A stretch of DNA of 64,000 nt from Lineus longissimus (taxonomy: Eukaryota > Nemertea > Pilidiophora > Heteronemertea > Lineidae): positions 7,765,001 through 7,829,000 of the forward strand of contig NC_088308.1 in assembly GCF_910592395.1 (NCBI RefSeq), read 5' to 3'. How positions within the stretch are numbered: the first letter of the stretch is position 1; each line of letters begins with the position of its first letter. Below the pieces are notes generated by a model, which searched no databases, was not told the DNA's origin, and saw only the letters and a program-made list of their open reading frames with translations. Positions 12,161 to 25,731 of the stretch are shown piece after piece. The position numbers and the translations under genes were made by a program.

Positions 12161-13847
12161 CTGTAATGGAGACAAAAGATACAGTGTAAACGAATCCTCA
12201 ATGAAAGATATAACAAACTGTCATGTTATGTCATCCTGTTTGCAGCCTGTCCAAAGTCTGGTTGACATATGCTGCCCCTCTCACACTACACTTCAATAAC
12301 TATAATCAACCGTTGAATTTGTAACAAGTCTGTATGCAGATTTAACCCATGCCCGCGTTTACGACACTACACTCCACACTCGTGTCCTGACCAACCAATA
12401 TCACGCAACATCGGGTGACCTATCGTCCAGGATACATCTTGTATCAGCGGATCGAGTCCATACTATTCCACTGTGACTCTGATTTGACTGAAGTTCAACT
12501 CAAAGGCAAGGAAGACTTCAAGCTGGCAAGCTGGGGAGTTTGCCTAACAAACATACTACAATTACAATACCAAGGCCAGTTAAGAAAACAATCTGCAAAT
12601 AAAGATATTGCCAAATGTTGGACACATTTCATCATACTGAAAATAAGCATGACACTTAGCACATGTAATTCCTGGGAGTGATGACTCCTCAGGCAAAATA
12701 ACCTCACCTGTCAAAATGACAAAATACTGATGTATTTTTTTAAATCGGTGTAAAAAGTAGGAAAACATCTATTTCACACAATCTAATCCTGATTACCTGG
12801 CGTGCTATTGTTAGAATTCTAGCATTTTGAGCAGGATAAACTACATCTATGAAGATTCGATGCAAGAAAATCGATTTAGAAGCCTTTATTTATGATAAAT
12901 TTGTGATTTTTATGAGCGACAGTGGCGCTCTCTACCGACAAAATTAGAATACTGAGCTATTTTCAAGATTTGAAAAACGATACAGATTAAGATAAATTTT
13001 CTTAATAGGAAGTTGATTATAATAAAAGTATTATTTTAATCATTTAAATAATTGTTTCGGTATGATGTGTAAAAATAAGTAGATATAAAGGGCTACTTTT
13101 TAAGATATTGGGAAAATAAGTAAAATCTATTGTGATTTGTTAATCCACTGATGAATCCGATATGTCTGCGACCATGAAACGCAAACCCTGCGAAATTTTA
13201 AAAACTTAATCTACAAAGAACGTCGCTCGTAGCTTACTTTAAGTGGTAAATTCTGTTTTTCTCATCCCTGGTCTTGGAGCATTTTTTTCCAGGAGATGTC
13301 CCTACGTTTGGAGTTTGTTTCCAATTTTGGGCACGAGAACTAGAAGAAACTAGAAAGGTTTTTATAATGGCATAAATGATTTGGGTAATGATTGTATGTA
13401 CATTACAATGTACATCTGCTGGCTAGTGCCAGTCTTATGTTATGGTCAGGGAAAAGTGATGTGCCTAGCGGCATTAGCGCCTTGAGTAGTCATACCGCGT
13501 ACCGGTACATTCGGCGGGTTCGCCACTTTCCTCGAGCAGCAATTTGCGACTTCCTTGACCTTATTTATTGACCTATCAGAAGTGAGAAGAGGGAGGAAAG
13601 TGCAACTGCTGAATGTTACGGGTATGCTACGGTACCTTTCTCGAGTCCAGTCTTTGGCAGTGACCGAGTGTACAGTGAATTGAGGATGCTATTTTCACCC
13701 GTCACTGCCTTGCCTATCGGCCAAAGATGATATCATTGGCCTCATTTATGATGACGTATCAGCAGTACATGCCGAGCTTGCTTCTTGACTAATAGTATCA
13801 TTCTGTCTGTATTCAGCATTGATTCATCCTATATCTGAAGAGAAGCC
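12161..13847. promoter_or_regulatory. Divergent DGKE-PRPF31 intergenic region
   Basis: These 1.7 kb separate the start codons of two head-to-head genes and must hold the 5' UTRs and promoters of both unless UTR exons lie elsewhere. The acceptor just upstream of the DGKE ATG implies a 5' UTR exon here, which was not placed. The half nearer PRPF31 (13440-13840) is visibly richer in G, C and CpG. No TATA box was identified. Confidence 0.4.
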
Positions 13848-16800
13848 ATGTCTCTAGCAGATGAACTGTTGGCCGATCTCGAAGACGGAGATGATGAACC
13901 CATAGAAGATGATCTCCAGGCACTGCCTAATGATGTGGAGGATGTGGATGAGGTTGCCATGGAGACAGAAGTCTCTGGGGACTCGGTACGGAGTGTGGCA
14001 AAACTACGAGACAGTGATGAGGTAAGTTTTACTAAGTTTTAAGTTCTGTGTGAGGTGACATTTCAAGTGCCTACAGCGAATCTGGGTCAACAGAATATAG
14101 CCCAGGGACAAGTATGTTGCACTGTAAAAAGGCCACCCTATCCCTGTTGGCGAAACAACGGAAATGTTCTGCGATGTTCTGCATCACAGTTCACATCCTC
14201 TGAAAATGCCTTGATTTAGAGAGGGTTAAAGGGTTGACCACAGGCACCGCCATTTCCTGGTTACAACTTGAAATCCTAAAGCAATAAGAACTCTTCAAAA
14301 TGAAGTGAATGCCAATATCGAGTGTTATATAAGAAAGAACTGACTTCCACCCTTGAAATTGACATTCGCTTCACTTTGAACGAGTTCTAATTTAGGATTT
14401 CAAGTTCTAGACAAAATGATGGCGCCTAGGGTCAAGCCTTGACGTCGATCATCTGCCAAGCAAGCTTTAGTTGGAGTGATCTGTTCAACACACGTCATGT
14501 TTCATGTTTGTTATTAAGTTTGCTGAACGAAGTAAAATATGCTTTTGTTCTCATTTCAGCTGAAGCGGGTAATGGGACAAATTAAAATCTATCAGAGTGG
14601 AGAAAAGAGACATATCGGTAGGTAGTAGCAAGAATTTAGGCCAGTCTTTATTGATTCTTGGTAATAGAAAATGGAGTGAAGAGAAAAACTAATTGTCACT
14701 TGTAATTGATCAGAATTGGACTGACAACATTTTACGCTACTGCTATAATACATCGCGATGATAATTGATATGACGAGAATTTCAATTGTATTTTGGGTAT
14801 AACATTGTACATGTTTTCTTAACTGGTCAAAGAAGTTAAATATTGAGTTGAGATCTGAGCTTCGTCTCGGACATTATCAGCTCTAAAAAAAATTGGGCGA
14901 TTTGTAACCGTAGCTGTAGTTTGTAGTAATTTGTAGTGTAAATCAATCGTTGATGGATAGGGTGGGGGAGATGTATGATATTTAGCGCGTTGCAAAAGTT
15001 AACCCTTCATTTCCTGTCTCCAGTTGCAGGACCAGTTGAGGCCGACCCTGAGTACGTGTTGATTATTGAGGCCAACAATATCACAGTCGAGATTGATAAT
15101 GAAATCAGTAAGTAGTGGACAACGTTCTTTCTAATTACATGCAGGACAAACAAAAACAGTGTACACATACAAACAATGCCTTGAAGTCTCCAACTTGGTG
15201 TTTGTCTGTTGTGCAACATGGCAGATATTAAATAATCTACTTCCACAGCCTGACAATGCTGTTACTGCTAGTGCGATGTTGATACATGTTGTAGGTATTT
15301 TCTGTGTGATATCAAACTTAACTTCATTTCAGACGTCATCCACAAGTTTACCCGGGACAAGTATTCTAAAAGATTTCCCGAGTTGGAGTCTCTGGTCTCT
15401 ACGCCTCTGGAGTACATGAAAACAGTCCGGGTAAGTAGTCTGACTTGGTCTCGACACCTCTCAAGTTATACATCAAATGGCAACTTAGAAAGCGGGTAAT
15501 GCATAATTCACAATAGCCGCGTCTCTTGCCTATTACATAAAGGCCTTTTGTACTGGCATGTCTCAACCTGCTTTGCATTCACATAGTATCTCAATAGAAG
15601 TCTACTCCTGTTTACCAGTATGTCCTTGTTGTAAATCTAACGCAATATCACATCTTTGTTGACAGGAGCTCCAGAATTATATCGACAACTCGAAGAATAA
15701 TGAAATACTCCAAGAAATCTTGAGACCAGCTACAATTATGGTCGTCAGTGTCACTGCATCGACAACGCAGGGGTAAGTTTCACGGCATTTTAAAAGGAAC
15801 ACTCAAGTTTCTACTAACCCCCCCCCTCCAATTTAACCTTCCCAATTGTATGTGTACGAGTGGTTTGACCTCTGACTTCAAAATTTAATACCAAGTGGTG
15901 CATTTTTTTGTCGCAGTGAAGTAATGTAATGTTACCATTATCTGAGGCACACATGGCACTATTTGTTGTCAACATCTGCATAGTGGACTGCTGCAGACAT
16001 CTCTGCACTCTGTAGAGCATGCCAGAATTAAGAAACTACTGTGCATACATGTACATGTATGTGAATCTCTACTGCTTGTATTTCAGGACCGTGTTGAATC
16101 CCGAAGAGCTAAATATCGTTTTAGAGGCATGTGATATGGTAAGAAGACTCCTTTTTTGAGATAAACTGTTTGTAGGGTATTAGTGTTGGGTCAACACACC
16201 CAATACTTACACATGTTTAACACTGACCAGAAATGGATGACATCAGCCCCATTTTGAGACTTCAAATTGGATTCTCAGACACACAGTCTTATATGATTTG
16301 ATGGCATTTCTACTGGCATGATGTGGCAGAACCATGCCATGTAGGGCACATGCCAGACCCCGGGCCTCGATATAGTGTAAGTCTCGTTACAGACATTTGC
16401 CTGTTAATTCAAACGCTAGGAAGAATTCATATTAAGCTCACTCACCTTTGATTTCTGTTTTCACTTCAGGCAATTGAACTTAATGAGTTCAAACAGAAGA
16501 TCTTTGAGTATGTGGAATCGAAGATGTCATACATCGCTCCTAATCTGTCAATCATAGTTGGAGCTTCAACGGCAGCCAAAATAATGGGTATGTAAAGTAA
16601 AGTTTCTTTAATATAGTGTCAACCAGCTTAGGCTTATAGGACACTCGATGTATAGAGAATTTAGTAGTAGAGAAAACCAGAATTTTAAAAGGACTGCGTA
16701 TGTGATGAACTGAAGAATTCTAGATAGGAACTGCAGGTGTGGGTGCTACAAGAGTGACTTGACACAGTCACTGGTATTGCACAACCAATGGGGAATTAGG

Positions 16801-19305
16801 TGTACTCAGGAAGATAACACTTTAATGATTGCTGAGGCCTGCATGCTATAGGAGGATGTTTCTCTTCTTTGCTTAGAGGTAAAAGAACTCGAATTCTTTT
16901 GACACACAATGCCTAAAGTCTTACTGATTATGATATTTCTTTTGCTCCAGGTCTAGCGGGTGGTCTGACCAACCTGAGTAAGATGCCTTCGTGTAACATC
17001 TTGGTGCTCGGCTCCCAGAGGAACAGGGTGACAGGTTTCTCGAGCACGCAGAACATGCCTCACATGGGCTACATCTACTACAGTGAACTCGTACAGAAAA
17101 CACCATCCGTAAGTCTGTTATTTGTCTCGAGTCCATAGCATGTTTAAATGATGTCTGGACGAGTTTTGACCCCAGCTTTGTGTAGATCTGAAGAAGAATG
17201 GTTATCAATAATGGCAGGCGAGGACCTTGCATCTATTCCACAAGTCAGACAAGTATTATTAGTGATTGCCCAGTTCATCTTCAGAACACCTCTTTTATAG
17301 TCAGATCATCAGATTTTAGAGTTACATGTATCTTCAATCCTCTTTCAGGAGTTTCGTAAGAAAGCGTGTCGGCTGATCTCGGCTAAGTGCGCCCTGGCAT
17401 CTCGTGTGGACGCCTGCCACGAGAGTCTGGACGGAGCTGTGGGAGATACGTTCTTGGCCGACATCGAAGGAAAGCTGGACAAGCTGCAGGAACCTCCACC
17501 AGTTAAAACTGTCAAACCACTGCCAGCTCCAATAGATGTGGCAAAGAAGAAGAGAGGTGGACGACGGTAAGCCGGTTTCCTTCCTATCCTATACAACCAG
17601 AGGCTTGGTCTTACTTCAGATTTTTCCATAACAGAGCGCCTAATTTTTGCCCCTTTAGTCTTTATACATGTACATGTATACATAACTCTAGAGAATCGAT
17701 ATTGTAAAGTAGAACCTCTCTATTAAGGACATGCTTGGAACTGACAAATGTTGTCCTTGATAGAGAGGTGTCCTGATTACATAGGTCAGAGTCAAAGGAA
17801 GTACACAATTTTATAGACCAAAAGCAGTGTCTTACAAGGGTGTCCTAGAGGTGTTTGCTGAGGAAGGTTGATGATGTTTGCAGCAGCTCCACTTCAAAGG
17901 ATGTGACTTGGTCTAATCAAAAATGAAGGAAAACAATTCTGAGGTCTGATCAGACAAGTTGTTTTTGCCCCAGAGATTAACATTCTGTGATGTATTTCTC
18001 TTCTTCAGAGCAAGAAAAATGAAGGAAAGACTTGGAATCACTGAGATGAGAAAACAGGCAAATAGGATGAACTTTGGACAGGTGAGCAGGCAGAGCTATT
18101 GGCATCTTGCGGTCTCTTCCTTCTTTTTGTTGACTGTACATTGCCAATTGCCCTGAAAGACATCCAAACATGAGAAATCTAAATGCGTTCTAAAATAAAG
18201 ACTTACATGTAGGTCTGCTCTGCTACTAAAATGATGTGGCTGCCACAAGCAGAGTATCAACTGCACAGGTTCCAACCCTCCCTTAAAACTTGGAACCATT
18301 TTACTGCTGTCCAGGTTTATTTCCCTGGTTTTCGGAATTAAATGAAAAGAATTTCTACTAACCTTCCCACTTTGTGTGTTTAACCTTTTGGGTTTTAATT
18401 CCAGCAGGTTGACATCCCTGCAACAAAGTTAAGCTTCTCTTCATTGAGATTTCCGTTTGAACCAAAATCTCCCTTTTCAGATTGAAGATGATGCCTACCA
18501 AGACGATCTTGGCTTCTCGTTGGGTAACGTTGGCAAGAGTGGCTCAGGACGCGTGCGTAGCGCGCTGGTCGACTCAAAGACCAAGGCCAGGATCTCCAAG
18601 ACTTTACAGCAGAAGTTACAGAAACAGAATAGCATTTGGGGAGGAAGTACGACCGTCAGGAAACAGATCTCTGGTACCGCATCGAGCGTTGCCTTCACAC
18701 CACTGCAGGTACGGATAATTCATTGAAAGCCAATTTTTTCTATCCACAATTCGTCTGGAACAAAAGGCTTCGCCAAACTATTGTAGCCCTGTAATGGGGA
18801 TACATAGTGTGAGTATAGGTTTCAGCCAACAAAAGAGTCCTGAGAGTTGGAGTGTACATGTGCTGGGTCATTGATCAGCATGGAGGACCTAGTACACTGC
18901 ACCGTCAGCACTCCTCAGCTGACTTGAACCCATATTCACAGTGTATTTTCTCTAGTACAACCGGCGTGAATTCCTTATTGTTACTTTATATCAAGTTTTG
19001 TGGAATTTTCAATGCAGTAGGTCACTGGTTTTGATACGAAGATGATTGTCATTAGAGTTCAGATCATGTTATTTTAGGTTGATGGAATTTTCCATTTTAA
19101 ACCAAACCATTCACAACTCACGTATTGCTGTAACAATCTTATCGTCTTTGAATCACTGTCTCCAATTTCTCCATCTTTGTAATATCTTACTTGTCAATTT
19201 CAGGGTCTTGAGATTGTGAATCCACAAGCAGCAGAGAAATCAGTCCAGGAGACGAATCAGAAATACTTCTCCTCGACGTCTGGATTTGTCAAGATGACAA
19301 AATGA
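13848..19305 (+). CDS. PRPF31: U4/U6 small nuclear ribonucleoprotein Prp31
   Basis: Twelve coding exons in frame give 489 aa (human 499): 13848-14021, 14560-14617, 15024-15107, 15333-15430, 15666-15772, 16087-16138, 16470-16587, 16951-17108, 17349-17566, 18009-18081, 18481-18708, 19204-19305. Prp31 binds the U4 snRNA 5' stem-loop with the 15.5K protein and bridges the U4/U6.U5 tri-snRNP in the nucleus. The order is an acidic start (MSLADELLADLEDGDDEP), the NOSIC/coiled-coil region (YIDNSKNNEILQEILRPAT), the Nop domain at about residues 205-325 (VGASTAAKIMGLAGGLTNLS, PSCNILVLGSQ, HMGYIYYSELVQ), a basic nuclear-localisation-like KKKRGGRRARKMKERLG and a Prp31 C-terminal domain (GSGRVRS, TASSVAFTPLQGLEIVNPQA). 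All introns are GT-AG. An AATAAA lies 444 bp past the stop codon. Confidence 0.97.
17707..17870. mobile_element. MITE, family A copy, degraded right end
   Basis: The left end AGTAGAACCTCTCTATTAAG is clear and the centre has the usual GTCCTTGATAGAGAGGTGTCC. The right end is decayed. It lies in PRPF31 intron 9, outside the splice sites. Confidence 0.65.
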
Positions 19306-19748
19306 AAGGACGATTACATGTAACAAGAGACAAAGTTTGAAAGGACTTGTTATGTAGTTTGGTGCAGTGTAGTCATTGCTGCAGTGACAGATATGCATTA
19401 TGTACTGTGTCACTTAAATTAGTTCTGGTTCATGCTACTTGCACAAGATGTACATGTATACACAGTCAGCTGTACATGTCTGCTGTACATTTTAGTTCAG
19501 TTTAAAAAGTGCTTGTCTCTACAGTCATTTGAACTTTTTGATATATTCCAACGCAGAAGAAGATTAGAGGAAACGCTTAACAAAATGAGGAGTTTTGAAT
19601 GGCCCGGTTAAAACCTAAGGCGGGAATAAGCTTCCATTGATAAATGTTAGCAGTTTCGAGTTCCCCACAGGTAGTTGATCATACAGCCAATGAGCTGCAT
19701 AAGAAGTAATCACCAATTTAGTTATTTTTACCACGTTCAGCTAGTCTA

Positions 19749-19754
19749 AATAAA
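19749..19754 (+). terminator. Candidate PRPF31 poly(A) signal
   Basis: This is a canonical AATAAA on the coding strand, 444 bp after the stop codon. Another AATAAA lies near 20057, so either could be used. Confidence 0.45.
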
Positions 19755-19887
19755 GACTTGTAGCACGACTGGATCTCTTTTAGTGTATTCAAGTAATGGA
19801 GGAAATGGACGGTTTACATAAATGTTGCATTTAAAGACTCCCCATGTGGGCTCCATGTTACTGTGCACAGCCATCCTTCAAAGAGTA

Positions 19888-19931
19888 AATAGTCTTTGAT
19901 AGAGGGGTGTCTGCTAAGAGAGGTTCCACTG
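19888..19931. mobile_element. MITE family A, terminal fragment
   Basis: Only the right-hand end remains, GATAGAGGGGTGTCTGCTAA followed by GAGAGGTTCCACTG. It matches the right end of the full copy ending at 53283. Confidence 0.55.
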
Positions 19932-22738
19932 TTGGCTCTGTTGGGGTTGTCAGGGTGCCCCTGGTAGATACTGACTGTACTAGAATCATTGTGTAATGTA
20001 CTGTTCTGCTGGAGTGTTATGACTTGTTATACAACAGGTCTCATTGTACAGATACAAATAAATTTATAAAATACAATCAATAATCAATTATTTTTAGTTT
20101 TTAGCTTGAGTGTGTTTTGAATGTCTATCTACTATTAGGGATGGACCCTGACCTGAGGACCTCGGCCAAATTTGTCACATCCTGTGGAGGCCCATTCATT
20201 GGGACCAAATTAATCACATCCACTTTGGGCTAATTAATTTACGACTTCCACTGGAGCTCTCTATCACATTGGTACAACACACACAAGGTTGCTAACCTGA
20301 TAATTGACGAGGACTAGTTTCTCCAGCCTTTGTCCTGCTCATTTGCTGGGAGAGGAGCGAGGCAGATCACATCAAAAGTGCGTTTGGTTCTGTCCGACAT
20401 TGTACTTGGTGACCAGTGTGTATTGATGCCAATAAGGCAGTTACTCCTTCCCCTAAGACTGCCAGTACAGATGGTGCTTCGAGTTCTACATGTATCTGTC
20501 AATCTAACCTGCCGATTATAGTGTCCTGAATGTGAACTTTTGTCAACCAGGCACCTGTGTCAGGATATCCGAGCAGTTTGGCCAGGACATGGTCCTGATG
20601 ACCTAGTGAAACAGGCACCCGCCTGTCGACTCTAGAGGTTGAAGGTATGTTGCCCTTTCACAGCCTTTTCAATTGTGGACAGTCGGTTAGCTGCCAGCAG
20701 TTGCTACAAGCTGCCTTCTCACCTGATGGCAGGTAATGTGTCTAAGGTTGTTGCTTCCACAGACTGTCCCCTTCTGCAGGTTTCCCCTGTTCGATGTTGG
20801 CAACCTTGTAATGTGCCACGCACAAAATGAAGCTTTGCTTGTCTTTGGGGACATTCACATTGGTTGTTCCAGGGAACATGAAATGAAGACAGTAAAAACG
20901 ACACCACAAGTTCACCAGGGAACTGTCTATATCAATACCAGTTCACAGCCTCATAAGTCGATTCCGGCTGACCCTTTCAGTATCAAGGACAAACTTCAAC
21001 ACATTTTCATGGAGGAGCTCTTTAGAAGGGCAGCTTCTCAAGGGGTCAAATTGGCACAGTGGCATCATGGACTGTTTTGAAAGCATTGGAGGATAGTCCA
21101 CAGAAGAGAGGAGTTGCCACTTGTCACAACTGTTCCACCGTACATCATTAAGTATCTACGGGTACTGGTAATTTTGACTAACATATTGGCACCTCCGAGT
21201 TATCAGGGTTCTAACCAACTGTGAATCCAGGGCATTTAGGAGCCTCATAGCCTCATGGTTGATACTGCTAGCTTACCATGCAAAAGGACCCAAGTTCGAT
21301 CTTGGAGAGAATCCAGGATTGTATTCCTGGATGAACTCAGGTGTGGCTTTGGAACAAAAATTCTTTGCTCGTCACAACATGTTTGAGGCTTCATTCCAGA
21401 TAAAGAAATGTCTGTCTGCCTAATGAGACTAAATGCTGTGGTCCCTTCTACCTGAGTGTCTATGCCCAAGCATCAGATCCCACACAGGTGGGCATTTAGC
21501 CAATAGTAGACTAATAGGGTTCTGAAACTGGTATATGATAATGATGACAGCATATCACTGTTCTGTGTTTGAATGTGGCTAGGTATCACAGGCCTAGTGA
21601 CTAATTACAAATGTAGTATGTTTAGACCAAGGGCGATGGATCCAGTCAAGTTCTATGATCAGCCTCTTTTGCAGGGCTTTCTGATGTTGGAAGGCGGATG
21701 AAGATCAGGTTGTGAGCTGTGACATCATCCAGACCCATGTGACCCAAGGCATTCAAAATTCTACCCACACAGTCCTCTTCATAGTTTTAAGGGATGTTTC
21801 TGAAGTGCTCAGATAGTCGCGCGCAGTAGTTTATTTTGTTTGTCCCACATATTGTAGTCCACATGTGTTACATGATAGACAGGAGATTAAATTGCTGGTT
21901 TTGCTTTTCTATGTTCTTCTTGGTTGTGTATGTTGTAACATGATTGTGGAAAGCTGGAGGTGACAAGGCGGTTGCACTATCTACACAATGCTCTAGTGCA
22001 GCCAAACCCCTCTGGGGGAGGGCGTGGGGCCCTTCCAAGTAGGAATGTGTGCCCTTGATTGGGCACCACACCTTGGATAATGGATGTTATTGGACAGGGC
22101 AATGGTCCCTGGCTTCTGCATATCCAGCGCTCAGGTGGCAATTTAGCCCTGACATAGAGGTCAGTCTGCACCTCTTGTTATTTTGTCTGCTGGTCTGTTT
22201 CTTCCCATTCTAGCAGTATTGTCAGGGCATGCGCTGACTGATGAAGAACTGTACATCCACCCCTGCATGTTACACCCCTGAATTAAATCCAAAGAAATAC
22301 ACATTGTTGGCCTGGCTTCCCTGTCTCACACTGAACTGGACAGGTAGCGGTAGCAGACACATCTGTCACTGCTAGGACCTTACGGTCGTCCACCAACAAC
22401 CCCAGTGTCACCTACACCAGTCTTCTGGTATCTGATGGGACTCAATGAGATGCTGAAACTGTGCATTCTCTAATACATTCCTGGTGCAGGTCAGCAACCA
22501 TCAACCACGTGCAGTACCTCCCAAAAACCACACTTTGGCGAGAAGACACGTCACAACCTACTGATGTCACAACCATCTTGCATTCTGCTCAGATATCACA
22601 TCAAAAACAGACCAATGGCAACAAAGAACCGATTCTGCTCGGACGACAACATCAGTTCATCGTCACACCTTGAGCAGACGTACTTGTTGTTCTATCACAT
22701 TTTGCACCATTAACACTTCAACTTGTGTCTGATCATCT
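19932..22738. other. Intergenic, unassigned sequence
   Basis: No convincing gene was found. A plus-strand frame after a good acceptor (CCTTCTGCAG ending at 20780) stays open to a TGA near 21080, about 100 codons (it includes FGDIHIGCSREHE). It has no recognised domain and no partner exon was found. It could be a decayed transposon, a pseudogene fragment or a lone exon. Confidence 0.3.
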
Positions 22739-23142
22739 ACTGGCACTGTTAGCTGGCTCTGTTAGCTGGCTCTGTTAGCTGGCACTGTTAGCTGGCACTG
22801 TAAGCTGGCTCTGTTAGCTGGCACTGTTAGCTGGCACTGTAAGCTGGCACTGTTAGCTGGCTCTGTTAGCTGGCTCTGTTAGCTGGCACTGTTAGCTGGC
22901 TCTGTTAGCTGGCACTGTTAGCTGGCTCTGTTAACTGGCTCTGTCAGCTGGCACTGTTAGCTGGCACTGTTAGCTGGCTCTGTTGGCTGGCTCTGTTGGC
23001 TGGCTCTGTTAGCTGGCTCTGTTAGCTGGCTCTGTTAGCTGGCACTGTTAGCTGGCTCTGTTAGCTGGCACTGTTAGCTGGCTCTGTTAGCTGGCTCTGT
23101 TAGCTGGCACTGTTAGCTGGCTCTGTTAGCTGGCTCTGTTAG
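22739..23142. repeat. 13-bp minisatellite
   Basis: About 31 copies of TTAGCTGGCTCTG or TTAGCTGGCACTG are arranged head to tail. The T/A variants alternate irregularly and a few units carry single changes (TTAACTGG, TTGGCTGG, TAAGCTGG). The array is bounded on the right by TTAGCATGTGTCG. Confidence 0.95.
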
Positions 23143-23988
23143 CATGTGTCGTCAGTTGCGTCGTAAGCTGTTTTGTGCAATCTTCTTCAGCTGATAACGG
23201 AAAGATGAAATCTCTAAATAATAACAAGCCACAAGGATATAAAGGTTATATGACATTTTATTAAGCATTTGATAGTTCTTACAATTTTCATACATTATTT
23301 TTCAATATAAACCAAATAAGACAACTAAATACAGAATGTGTCAAAAAAAATCAGTACAGGCAGAAAATAACGTAACAACAAAGACATGGCATGTACATGT
23401 AAATACAACAACATGTAATCAGTATGAGCAGAAGATAAAACATCAATACAGCTATGACATGTACATACAACAAGATAAATGTACATCATTCTCCTTTATG
23501 GAGGTTCAATGGAATTATTAGACCGAATGGCCGAGCGACCCCAGATTTTGCATGTAGCATTTAACGGGTCCCGAAAATGTCCTTACGAAGCTCGATTTTT
23601 GAATTTCCAACTAACATCCGATATAACGCCGTTTATTGGTTTTATCTAACGTTATTCAGCTTGCCCGCAAGGCGATTTTACCTTCGCGTCACGGGCGACG
23701 TCACTCCCGACACAGCCTGATCGCGTCACGGCCCCGACGTCAGGATGGGTCTGCTGACGTCATGACGTCACAATGCGACGTCGCGAGCCCTGTCACTTCA
23801 GTCAAAAGCTTTTGCGCGTTCACACACAGCTTGGTGATCGATATTTGTTCGGAATCAAATTTTGAAAAGAAGGTTTGTATTAAATGTATTGATTGATGGC
23901 GGCCACGGGTACAGTGGACTAATTATTATTATATCATTAATGTGTGAACGAAAATGCACATCATTCTTCTTTTATGGAGGTTCAATGA

Positions 23989-24046
23989 AATTATTATCAT
24001 TATTATTATTATTATTATTAATAGTATTATTATTATTATTATTATA
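23989..24046. repeat. ATT trinucleotide microsatellite
   Basis: This is an interrupted (ATT)n tract of about 58 bp. The frame running into it near 23862-24047, with its leucine tail, is an artefact of the repeat. Confidence 0.9.
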
Positions 24047-24189
24047 AATACTATACGTTATTAACTGTTCCGAAACAACAACACTCTAGTAAAGGATATT
24101 TATATGATGCAAAGAGGAAGATGTTGCAGATTCAGGCAACAGGAACCGATTAAAGGAAAACACCCACCGAAAACAACATTTGTTTGAAG

Positions 24190-24413
24190 CAGCTGCAGGA
24201 GGAATATAATGAGGATTGGTGTTGGGAACTGACCCTCTTCTAGCACAGCTGCAGGAGGAATATAATGAGGATTGGTGTTGGGAACTGACCCTCTTCTAGC
24301 ACAGCTGCAGGAGGAATATAATGAAGATTGGTGCTGGGAACTGACCCTCTTCTAGCACAGCTGCAGGAGGAATATAATGAAGATTGGTGCTGGGAACTGA
24401 CCCTCTTCTAGCA
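24190..24413. repeat. Four-copy 56-bp tandem repeat
   Basis: Units start at 24190, 24246, 24302 and 24358 with CAGCTGCAGGAGGAATATAA. The first two copies share GAGGATTGGTGTTGG and the last two share GAAGATTGGTGCTGG, so the array probably grew in two steps. Confidence 0.92.
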
Positions 24414-24970
24414 ACCACACCCTTAGTTTTGTTGACAGAAATGCTTAAGGAGTATGAGGGTGGTTACCAGGACGTAAAGTGAATTGTTGAAACATAACAG
24501 AATAACAGAATTTTATCATAAAGATCTAAAAATCTATAGAAGCCTACATTTAATACACAAAAGCACATCTAGTACCAAAAATTTACAGAAAATGTAAAAT
24601 TTTACGAAATATACAAATTAATTCCAGGCATCAATAATCTTTTCAACAGCAAGATCAGCAGTGACACCTGTTTTGAACCTCTCATTACACAGATGCATCA
24701 AGTTCCCGCACATAGTCCCCATGCCACTGACCGACTTTCACAGCACAAAAATTTATATAAAACAAATTATTATGCTGCACCAGAGAACTCATTTCAAAGG
24801 TGACCTGAATGTAGGTGTCAAAGGAAAAATAGGTGTCACTGCCGTCTTGAAATGCCATTTAGTTAAAAAATGCTACAAAAGACCCTACTAAAGGTTTCAC
24901 TCTTGAAGAGTACACATATGGCACACCTGGTTCACAACACACTGAATACTACACAAGGGGGAAAAAAGAA

Positions 24971-25635
24971 AACTCCGAGTTGAAACCTATCACATGTTAC
25001 GTGGAAACTTGTCTTATTTTTGATGTGCACTTTCGTCTTTCTGAAGAGGAAGGGTTATTTACGTGTACAGCCCTGCTGAATTGTCAAGGCAGTATTGAGG
25101 CTGCTTGTAATTGCATTTATAATCACAAGCACTAACTCCGAGTTTAAACCTATCACATGTTACGTGGAAACTTGTCCTATTTTTGATGTGCACTTTCGTC
25201 TTTCTGAAAAGGAAGCGTTATTTGCGTGTACAGCCCTGCCGAATTGTCAAGGCAGTATTGAGGCTGCTTGTAATTGCATTGATAATCACAAGCGCTATTA
25301 ACTCCGAGTTGAAACCTATCACATGTTACGTGGAAACTTGTCCTGTTTTGGACGTGCACTTTTTCGTCTTTCTAAAGAGGAAGGGTTATTTGCGTGTACA
25401 GTCCTGCTGAATTGTCAAGGCAGTATTGAGGCTGCTTGTAATTGCATTTATAATCACAAGCACTACTAACTACGAGTTGAAACCTATCACATGTTATGTG
25501 GAAACTTGTCCTGTTTTGGATCTGCACTTTCGTCTTTCTAAAGAGGAAGGGTTATTTGCGTGTACAGCCCTGCCGAATTGTCAAGGCAGTATTGAGGCTA
25601 CTTGTAATTGCATTGATAATTACAAGCGCTATTAA
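24971..25635. repeat. Four-copy tandem repeat of about 163-169 bp
   Basis: Units begin AACTCCGAGTTGAAACCTAT near 24971, 25134, 25299 and 25468 (the last has AACTACGAG). Each contains ATCACATGTTACGTGGAAAC and CAAGGCAGTATTGAGG. The 60-75-codon frames in both orientations repeat with the unit and are not taken as genes. Confidence 0.9.
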
Positions 25636-25731
25636 CTGGGGAGGACACAATAATCCCATTCAGTAATTGTTTAATCTAAAACCTCTGGTTTTTTACATGG
25701 AATCATTTGCTTATCACCTCACCAGTTTGTT

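Noticed and set aside
11171-12175. A 334-codon single-exon minus-strand gene
   Set aside because: It is DGKE exon 1 read through its donor at 11482. The true ATG is at 12160, after an acceptor, and the catalytic domain continues in later exons.
22739-23142. CRISPR-like array
   Set aside because: The 13-bp units are contiguous with no unique spacers, in a eukaryotic genome. It is a minisatellite.
24971-25635. Small cysteine-rich proteins repeated in tandem
   Set aside because: The frames exist in both orientations because the DNA unit is repeated. No start, splice or signal context is shared.
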